Positions 1-4,850 of a DNA stretch of 6,653 bases are shown piece after piece. The notes below the pieces were generated by a model, which saw nothing but the letters and a program-made list of their open reading frames with translations, made no database searches and had not been told where the DNA came from. A program made the position numbers and the translations under genes. Source of the DNA: Thiobacillus sp. (GTDB taxonomy: Bacteria > Pseudomonadota > Gammaproteobacteria > Burkholderiales > Thiobacillaceae); assembly GCA_024710445.1 (NCBI GenBank), contig JANJUT010000143.1, forward strand, positions 1 to 6,653, in the 5' to 3' direction. Positions within the stretch are counted from its first letter, which is position 1, and every line of letters starts with the position of its first letter.

Positions 1-171
1 TGTCGATAGAGTCTTACCCTGAAACCGGAACAGATGAGCGATGGTCATGCCTGTATCTGGATCAGAAAAAACCGGATGCGCGATTTCCTGTTATCAAACC
101 GAGGGGGCGCCCGTCATTTTCGGCCCCTATTTTAACAGGCCCCTACCCGCAACATCGTCATGCCGCATCGT

Positions 172-177
172 TATAAT
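172..177 (+). promoter_or_regulatory. -10 box of the probable roxA promoter
   Basis: The hexamer TATAAT matches the sigma-70 -10 consensus exactly and ends 7 bases before the roxA ATG at 185. A start site 6-8 bases downstream of the box would fall at about 183-185, on or next to the start codon. The -35 position is poor: with a 17-base spacer it reads GCAACA (149-154), matching only the last three consensus bases. No Shine-Dalgarno sequence lies between the box and the ATG. The box and its position are seen directly; promoter activity is inferred. Confidence 0.55.
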
Positions 178-184
178 CAGTTTC

Positions 185-1303
185 ATGATCAAGACCCTGC
201 TTGGCGGCCTGAGCCCCACCCGCTTCCTGCGCGACTACTGGCACAAGCGTCCGCTGCTGATCCGCAACGCCGTCCCGGGATTCCAGGGCCTGTTGACGCC
301 GGACGACATGATGCACCTGGCCAGCCGCGACGACGTCGAATCGCGCCTTGTCCGGGGCAGCGGCACGCACTGGTCGCTGGATGACGGACCGTTCAGGAAA
401 AATGACTTCAAGCGCCTGCCGAAAGCCGAATGGACGCTGCTGGTGCAATCGCTCAACCACGTTCTCCCGGAAGCCGACGCCCTGCTGGCGCATTTCAACT
501 TCATTCCGCACGCTCGCCTGGATGACCTGATGGTGAGCTATGCGGTGCCAGGCGGCAGTGTGGGACCACATTTCGATTCGTATGATGTCTTCCTGCTGCA
601 AGGCCAGGGCCACCGCCGCTGGCAGATCAGCACCCAAACCGACCTGGGCTTGCTGGAAGGTGCCCCGCTGAAGATATTGAAGCAGTTCAAGCCTGAGGAA
701 GAATGGACGCTTGGCCCCGGAGACATGCTCTATCTGCCGCCTCATGCTGCACATTACGGCGTGGCCGTGGATGACTGCATGACCTATTCGATCGGTTTTC
801 GCGCGCCCACCGCCGAAGAACTGGCGTATGGCTTTCTGACGCATCTGCAGGACACACTCGCCATGGAAGGCCGCTATGCCGATCCCGACCTGCGCCTGCA
901 AACCCACCCGGGCGAAATCAGCCGCGGCATGCTGGCGCAAATCGGGGAGATGGTCGCCCGGATTCAGTGGAACAAGCGCGATATTGCCGAGTTTGCCGGA
1001 CGCTATCTGTCCGACCCCAAGCCGAATGTGTTCTTCGACGCACCGGACACCCCGCTCAACCGCACCGCCTTCATCAGGCAGGCCGATAAAAAAGGGGTGG
1101 CGCTCGACCCGAAATCGCGACTGCTGTTTGCCGGCGGTCGTTTTTACATCAATGGTGAAGCGTTTACCCCTGGCGCCGACGAAATTGCAGGCCTGCAGCA
1201 ACTGGCAGATTACCGCCGGCTCAACCCGCCACTGCCCGTTGCACTGCGCGAGCGCTTGCATGCCTGGTATGAATCCGGATGGCTGGAGACCGAATCTTCA
1301 TGA
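185..1303 (+). CDS. roxA: RoxA-type ribosomal protein uL16 arginine hydroxylase (JmjC/cupin 2-oxoglutarate oxygenase)
   Basis: This 372-residue cytosolic protein resembles E. coli RoxA (YcfD, 373 residues), which uses Fe(II), O2 and 2-oxoglutarate to hydroxylate Arg81 of ribosomal protein uL16. The iron-binding HxD motif is H129-F130-D131 in VGPHFDSYDVFLLQG, and the distal histidine is probably H190 in PPHAAHYGVAV. R144, 15 residues after H129, corresponds to the 2-oxoglutarate-binding arginine of YcfD. The JmjC core covers roughly residues 90-210, followed by the helical and winged-helix C-terminal region. The frame is open back to an ATG at 41, but family length and the N-terminal alignment (FLRDYWHKRPLL against FLERHWQKRPVV in YcfD) favour 185. 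There is no ribosome-binding site, and a -10 box lies just upstream. The stop overlaps the next start as ATGA, so the two genes are probably cotranscribed. Function is assigned by family; uL16 as substrate in this organism is inferred. Confidence 0.93.
   Translation: MIKTLLGGLSPTRFLRDYWHKRPLLIRNAVPGFQGLLTPDDMMHLASRDDVESRLVRGSGTHWSLDDGPFRKNDFKRLPKAEWTLLVQSLNHVLPEADALLAHFNFIPHARLDDLMVSYAVPGGSVGPHFDSYDVFLLQGQGHRRWQISTQTDLGLLEGAPLKILKQFKPEEEWTLGPGDMLYLPPHAAHYGVAVDDCMTYSIGFRAPTAEELAYGFLTHLQDTLAMEGRYADPDLRLQTHPGEISRGMLAQIGEMVARIQWNKRDIAEFAGRYLSDPKPNVFFDAPDTPLNRTAFIRQADKKGVALDPKSRLLFAGGRFYINGEAFTPGADEIAGLQQLADYRRLNPPLPVALRERLHAWYESGWLETESS
1285..1289 (+). promoter_or_regulatory. Ribosome-binding site of the DUF7931-like gene
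   Basis: GGAGA lies 10 bases before the ATG at 1300, inside the end of roxA. It supports 1300 as the start over an in-frame ATG at 1279, which would lie upstream of this site and has no purine-rich sequence of its own. Confidence 0.6.
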
Positions 1304-1770
1304 ATACTTTTGAAATACCCAGTGAATACCAAACCGCATTCGACGCGCTGCTGAGTCATGGGCCGCGCCAGATACGCCTCTACGACCATGATTTGAGCCT
1401 GCTCGACATCGACCATCTGCCGCGCCATGCCAGCCTGCGTGCGCTATGCGTGGCGGGCGGGGGGCGGCGCATCGAGCTGCTGCTCGACGACATTCAGCAT
1501 GTCGCACGCAACCATCCTCGGTTGATGCAACTGGTACGCGACTTTAGCCACGTCATTGAAATTCGCCAGGCCGATCCCATCGCCCCGCGCCCCGACCAGG
1601 CCTTTGTGCTTGCCGATCGCAAGGGCGTCCTGCTGCGTGCGGATAAAACCGCCGTGCACGGAACGCTCCATCTGGATGACCCGCACACGGCCGTGGCACT
1701 GAACCACGAGTTCGAGGGCATGTGGCAACGCTCGCAGGCCAGCGTAACGGCGACCACGCTGGGTTTGTAA
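1300..1770 (+). CDS. DUF7931-like protein of unknown function
   Basis: This 156-residue protein looks like the DUF7931 family of Betaproteobacteria. I recall that family either as stand-alone proteins or attached to GNAT acetyltransferases, with a distant phospholipase D-like fold. The sequence shows the expected pattern: an N-terminal segment with alternating hydrophobic residues (RQIRLYDHDLSLLDI, residues 23-37), a helix near 58-70, a turn at HPRLMQLVRDFSHVIEIR (72-89), a beta-rich stretch FVLADRKGVLLR (102-113), and the C-terminal motif FEGMWQRSQ (138-146). It has no signal peptide, membrane segment or obvious HKD catalytic motif, so it is probably a soluble cytoplasmic protein without phosphodiesterase activity. 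Its ATG overlaps the roxA stop by 4 bases, so translation is probably coupled and a role near the ribosome-modifying RoxA is possible. The biochemical function is unknown. Family naming is from memory of the motif pattern. Confidence 0.8.
   Translation: MNTFEIPSEYQTAFDALLSHGPRQIRLYDHDLSLLDIDHLPRHASLRALCVAGGGRRIELLLDDIQHVARNHPRLMQLVRDFSHVIEIRQADPIAPRPDQAFVLADRKGVLLRADKTAVHGTLHLDDPHTAVALNHEFEGMWQRSQASVTATTLGL
1739..1766 (+). terminator. Possible weak intrinsic terminator of the roxA unit
   Basis: A perfect 7-base inverted repeat, CCAGCGT (1739-1745) and ACGCTGG (1756-1762), encloses a 10-base loop and is followed by GTTT on the plus strand. It lies inside the last codons of the DUF7931-like gene. 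The T run is only three long, so termination would be weak. On the minus strand the hairpin is followed by CCTGCG, so it would not act as an intrinsic terminator for the opposing gene. Confidence 0.3.
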
Positions 1771-1773
1771 GCG

Positions 1774-2583
1774 CTACAGGGTTCCCAGCCAGTCCAGTTC
1801 GGGTTCGCTGAAGCCCGCCGCCCGCCGGGCTGCCAGATTAAATGGCGGTTTCAGAGGCGGCGCATCGTAATCAACCAGCAACTGGCGGAACGTTACGTCC
1901 GGCTCCAGTCCGCGCGCCTCGCACAGCCAGCCATACCAGTGGCTGCCGATTGCAACGTGGCCAATTTCATCACGTTCGATCATGCCCAGAATCTCGACCA
2001 TGCGCATATCGTTTGCAGCCTTCAGCTTGTCGACAATAAGTGGCGTTGCATCCAGCCCGCGCGCTTCCAGCACCCTGGGCACCAGTGCCATACGCACCAG
2101 CGGATCGTGTGCTGTTTTCAAAGCCATGTCCCACAGGCCATTGTGGGCGGGGAAATCGCCATAGGCGTGGCCAAGCACCGCCAGATGTGCATTCAGCAGA
2201 TCGAAATGGGTGGCCTCTTCGTCTGCCACCCGCAGCCAGTCCGCGTAATATGCCGGAGGCATGCCCGCAAATCGATGCGCCGCATCAAGCGCCAGGTTGA
2301 TTGCGTTGAACTCGATATGCGCCAGTGCGTGAATCAAGGCCACACGGCCGGGCAGCGTGTCGGCCCGGCGACGCGGGACCTGCTGCGGTGAAACCAGGAT
2401 GGGTTTTTCGGGATGCCCCGGCTGATCAATGGATGCGCGCTCCGCATCTGCACACATCTCAACCCGGCCACTCAGGCAATCCGCCTGCAACGCATGAACA
2501 CAAGCCACTTTATCTTCCGCAGACTGCGCAAGCAGACAGTCCGCCAGACGCTGCTGCAGGGGATCTAACGCTGATCCGACCAC
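1774..2583 (-). CDS. Ferritin-like DUF455 family protein
   Basis: This 269-residue protein belongs to the DUF455 (COG2833) group of ferritin-like four-helix proteins. The ligand-type residues are in the right order: H89 and E91 in LAHIEFNAIN, E122-E123 and H126 in DEEATHFDLL, E173 in VLEARGLDA, and E203, E206 and H209 in ERDEIGHVAIG. These would form a di-iron site in a helical bundle. Function, substrate and even metal identity are unknown for the family; an oxidase or hydroxylase role is only an inference. The GTG start at 2583 overlaps the end of lptG by 19 bases. The upstream sequence has only a weak GGGAT, so expression may depend on coupling to lptG. The first 44 residues hold four cysteines (C16, C28, C36, C44), which is unusual for a cytosolic protein of this size. 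The stop is 3 bases from the opposing gene's stop. Confidence 0.87.
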   Translation of the reverse strand: MVGSALDPLQQRLADCLLAQSAEDKVACVHALQADCLSGRVEMCADAERASIDQPGHPEKPILVSPQQVPRRRADTLPGRVALIHALAHIEFNAINLALDAAHRFAGMPPAYYADWLRVADEEATHFDLLNAHLAVLGHAYGDFPAHNGLWDMALKTAHDPLVRMALVPRVLEARGLDATPLIVDKLKAANDMRMVEILGMIERDEIGHVAIGSHWYGWLCEARGLEPDVTFRQLLVDYDAPPLKPPFNLAARRAAGFSEPELDWLGTL

Positions 2584-3638
2584 CGGATCCCGATCAACGC
2601 AATCGTCAGAAAAATCATCAGCGGCAGACCGGACACCAGCATCACCGGCCAGTCATTCAGCAAGCCCAGATGGCCAAAAAGCCGGCTCAGCAAATGAAAG
2701 CCCAGGCCGACCAGAATGCCAATAAATATCTTGCTGCTGGCGCTCCCTGATCGTGCACCCTGAGTCGCGAAAGGCATGGCTATCAACATCATGATCGGGA
2801 TCACAAACGGGCTGATGAATTTGGACCACAAGGCCAGTTCGTAACGCGCGGCTTTCTGGCCGTTTTCCTTGAGATGTGCGACATAACGCCAGAGCGTGCG
2901 TGCCGACATCTTCTCCGGCGCAACCAGCAAGACGCTCAGAATGTCGGGGGTCAGTACCGATTGCCAGTTTTCACGTGCACTGCTGGCAGATCGAATGCCT
3001 TCGGTTTCAAAACGTGTCTCCTGAACCTGCTTCAAATCCCAGGTTTGATCGCCGCGCCAGCTGGCTTCTTCAGCCGTCCGGATCCAGTCCAGGCGTCCCT
3101 CTTTGTCAAAACCGTATATCTCGAGACCACGCAGCGTGCTGTCCGGCATCACCTCGCGCACATTGATAAAGGCATGACCATCCTTCACCCATAATCCGGA
3201 ACGAAACTGCTGCGCCACGACGGATTGAGTCGCCAACAGCTTGTAACGCTGCGCGGCCTGCTCAGACCAGGGCGCAACGTACTCGCCCAGCACCAGCAAC
3301 AGCAGCGACAGCACCACGCCCAAGCCGGCGAAATAGCTCGCAACCCGCCAACTGGACAAACCCGAAACCCGCATCACGGCGTATTCTGAATTCCCCACCA
3401 GACGGGACAATGCGAATAGCGTGCCGATCAGTGCCGCTACCGGCAATATCTCGTATAGATGGCCTGGCATGTTGAGCAACACCACGACCGCCGCCTGCCC
3501 CAGGCCGTAGTTGTTGCGACCCAGGCTTCCGAGTTCCTGAATGATGTCAAAAAAGGCAAACAGCACCATCAACGCCAGCAGCACAAATGCCGAGGCCGCC
3601 AGAACCTGCCCGGTCAGGTAGCGCGCCAGCAACTTCAT
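2565..3638 (-). CDS. lptG: LPS export ABC transporter permease LptG
   Basis: LptG pairs with LptF and the ATPase LptB to pull lipopolysaccharide out of the inner membrane and pass it to the LptC-LptA bridge. The 357-residue length fits the family (about 360). Hydrophobic segments appear near residues 12-32, 48-80 and 99-122. A periplasmic beta-jellyroll domain follows at about 130-265, then three more segments near 270-290, 303-322 and 330-351. The coupling-helix region that meets LptB is seen as NSEYAVMRVSGLSSWRV (83-99). I chose the ATG at 3638 because GGAGG lies 5 bases upstream, the length matches the family, and it overlaps the lptF stop in the ATGA pattern. The same frame is open for another 93 codons upstream, but those lie over lptF and look like a shadow. 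Neither an LptB nor an LptA/LptC gene is in the window. Confidence 0.95.
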   Translation of the reverse strand: MKLLARYLTGQVLAASAFVLLALMVLFAFFDIIQELGSLGRNNYGLGQAAVVVLLNMPGHLYEILPVAALIGTLFALSRLVGNSEYAVMRVSGLSSWRVASYFAGLGVVLSLLLLVLGEYVAPWSEQAAQRYKLLATQSVVAQQFRSGLWVKDGHAFINVREVMPDSTLRGLEIYGFDKEGRLDWIRTAEEASWRGDQTWDLKQVQETRFETEGIRSASSARENWQSVLTPDILSVLLVAPEKMSARTLWRYVAHLKENGQKAARYELALWSKFISPFVIPIMMLIAMPFATQGARSGSASSKIFIGILVGLGFHLLSRLFGHLGLLNDWPVMLVSGLPLMIFLTIALIGIRWSDQR

Positions 3639-4714
3639 GTCCGCCTCCAGTTGGGGAAGCGCAGGCGCGTACGCAGGTAAAACAATGCCAGCACAGCCAA
3701 TACCATCGGCAAATGCGCAGTCAGCACGCCCAACCACAGATCCAGCTTGCCCTGCGCCACCCACGCCTGCGAAAAGGACAGCAAGTTGTTGTAAACGAAA
3801 TACAGCAGCAGGGCGATCACCAGACCATGAGAGCGGCGCGCCCGGGTATTGACGAAACTGAGCGGAATCGCCATGGCTGCAAGCACCAGCGCACTCACGG
3901 GCACCCCCAATCGCCACAACAGTTCGGCGCGCGCCTGCGGTGAGGCATCTTGCAGCAACTCGTCCACCTGCGCCTGACGCACACCCGTTTCCTTGCCATT
4001 GACCGCAATCGGATCGAGCCGCATCCAGTAGCGCTCAAACTGCACAATGCGGTAATCGAGCCGACCTGGCGTGCCTTCATAACGCCGTCCATCCTTGAAT
4101 ACCAGATAACGCGAGCCGTCCTCAAGCTCGGTATGACTGCCTTCGCGTGCGACCACCAGACCCAACTGGCCGTCTATGCGCGACTGCATGAACACATTGC
4201 GCACGATGCCAGTCAGAGGATTCAGCGACTCAACGTAATAGACACGCTGACCCGCACTGGATTCGGCAAACAGGCCCGGAGCGATCAATGAACTTTCACT
4301 GCGGCTGCGCAAATCCTGGCGGTACTCATTTTTTTTGGTTTGCGCCCAAGGATTGAGCACCAGCGTCAACAACAGAATAATCAATGAAAAGGGGATAGAG
4401 AAGGTCAACACGGGCCGCAGCCATTGCGTTAGCGACAGGCCGGCACTGAACCAGATCACCATCTCGCTCTCACGCCACATGCGCGACAAGGGCAACAACA
4501 CTCCGGCAAACAGCGCGATGGTCATCAATACCGGCAGGAAGTACAACAAGGAGAAGCCGAGGAAGGCGAATACCGCCTCATTGGCGAGTTCACCCCGTGC
4601 CACATCACCCAGCAGCCGGATGAACAGCACGACCAGCGCAATGGCAATCAGTACCGTCAAGACGGCACCGGTAGTGAGCCCCAACTCGCGGGTTAGCGCG
4701 CGGCGATAAAGCAT
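3635..4714 (-). CDS. lptF: LPS export ABC transporter permease LptF
   Basis: LptF is the partner permease of LptG in the LptB2FG lipopolysaccharide extractor of the inner membrane. The protein is 359 residues (E. coli LptF is 366). Membrane segments appear near residues 14-36, 47-76 and 98-122, followed by a periplasmic beta-jellyroll domain at about 130-262 and three more segments near 267-288, 297-318 and 326-348. The cytoplasmic coupling helix is visible as RMWRESEMVIWFSAGLS (78-94), close to the DSEM-type motif of the family. The ATG at 4714 gives the expected N-terminus (MLYRRALTREL); the ribosome-binding site is weak, with GGGG about 9 bases upstream. The stop overlaps the lptG start by 4 bases, so translation is probably coupled. 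The coding strand holds a run of eight A at codons 127-129 (4336-4329), just after the third membrane segment. Confidence 0.95.
   Translation of the reverse strand: MLYRRALTRELGLTTGAVLTVLIAIALVVLFIRLLGDVARGELANEAVFAFLGFSLLYFLPVLMTIALFAGVLLPLSRMWRESEMVIWFSAGLSLTQWLRPVLTFSIPFSLIILLLTLVLNPWAQTKKNEYRQDLRSRSESSLIAPGLFAESSAGQRVYYVESLNPLTGIVRNVFMQSRIDGQLGLVVAREGSHTELEDGSRYLVFKDGRRYEGTPGRLDYRIVQFERYWMRLDPIAVNGKETGVRQAQVDELLQDASPQARAELLWRLGVPVSALVLAAMAIPLSFVNTRARRSHGLVIALLLYFVYNNLLSFSQAWVAQGKLDLWLGVLTAHLPMVLAVLALFYLRTRLRFPNWRRT
3644..3648 (-). promoter_or_regulatory. Ribosome-binding site of lptG
   Basis: On the minus strand this reads GGAGG, 5 bases before the ATG at 3638, and lies inside the last codons of lptF. 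It is the strongest Shine-Dalgarno sequence in the window and fixes the lptG start. Confidence 0.75.
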
Positions 4715-4752
4715 GGAAAGCCCCGCAAATCAGCTGGGACACAAACGGACTT

Positions 4753-4782
4753 TTGACATTCCGCCGTGCCTGCGCCAATAAT
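4753..4782 (+). promoter_or_regulatory. Sigma-70-type promoter of pepA
   Basis: A perfect -35 box TTGACA (4753-4758) is followed after 18 bases by AATAAT (4777-4782), which matches the -10 consensus at five of six positions. The predicted start is at about 4789, giving a leader of roughly 55 bases before the pepA ATG at 4844. It is the best complete promoter in the window and would also drive holC. Confidence 0.65.
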
Positions 4783-4821
4783 CACCGCATCGGCAATGCC
4801 GATCATCATCGCATCGGCAAA
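4781..4821 (+). repeat. Near-perfect 17-base direct repeat in the lptF/pepA divergent region
   Basis: ATCACCGCATCGGCAAT (4781-4797) and ATCATCGCATCGGCAAA (4805-4821) agree at 15 of 17 positions, with an exact core of 11 bases, CGCATCGGCAA. The copies start 24 bases apart. Between them lies GCCGAT (4798-4803), the inverse of the ATCGGC found in both copies, so two alternative hairpins are possible. It may be a paired operator or an RNA structure in the pepA leader. The repeat is seen directly; any role is inferred. Confidence 0.6.
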
Positions 4822-4833
4822 TTGTATTTTTTT
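4797..4833 (+). promoter_or_regulatory. Hairpin plus T run in the pepA leader, possible attenuator
   Basis: A 7-base stem, TGCCGAT (4797-4803) with ATCGGCA (4813-4819), encloses a 9-base loop. After seven more bases comes a run of seven T (4827-4833). A competing hairpin, ATCGGC (4789-4794) with GCCGAT (4798-4803) and loop AAT, uses the same GCCGAT and would prevent the first. This resembles an attenuator layout, but the gap between stem and T run is longer than in a classic intrinsic terminator. The T run, just before a weak GAG ribosome-binding site (4834-4836), could instead aid ribosome binding. Confidence 0.3.
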
Positions 4834-4850
4834 GAGCACAGACATGGAAA
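4821..4850 (-). promoter_or_regulatory. Candidate promoter of the lptF-lptG-DUF455 unit
   Basis: On the minus strand TTTCCA (4850-4845) and TACAAT (4826-4821) are spaced 18 bases apart and match the sigma-70 boxes at four and five of six positions. The start would be near 4814, leaving a leader of about 100 bases before the lptF ATG at 4714. The -35 box lies in the first codons of pepA. I saw no better candidate nearer lptF, but this is a weak call. Confidence 0.3.

Noticed and set aside
105..117. GGGCGCCC palindrome followed by GTCATTTT as an intrinsic terminator
   Set aside because: The palindrome has no loop-forming spacer and the T run is short, so a stable terminator hairpin is unlikely.
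3..176. A plus-strand frame open from the left edge to a TAA at 174, possibly the end of an upstream gene
   Set aside because: The 57-codon translation is not recognisable, codon use does not look like the neighbouring genes, and an open stretch of this length can occur by chance.
41..184. In-frame extension of roxA by 48 codons to an ATG at 41
   Set aside because: It would make the protein longer than the family norm, has no ribosome-binding site, overlaps the TATAAT box, and encodes a stretch unlike RoxA N-termini.
1083..1096. A run of six A followed by four G in roxA as a programmed frameshift site
   Set aside because: The reading frame does not place the bases in the slippery heptamer pattern, and the normal frame continues with family-like sequence to the end.
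158..1261. A 367-codon open frame antisense to roxA
   Set aside because: It lies wholly opposite a well-supported gene, its translation shows no recognisable motif, and such long antisense frames are common opposite GC-rich genes.
3639..3917. A 93-codon upstream extension of lptG over lptF
   Set aside because: The ATG at 3638 has a strong GGAGG site, the right length and an ATGA overlap; the extension only reads another frame of lptF.
4766..4843. In-frame N-terminal extension of pepA from the ATG at 4766
   Set aside because: It would place the start codon inside the promoter spacer, and PepA from 4844 already matches the E. coli length exactly.
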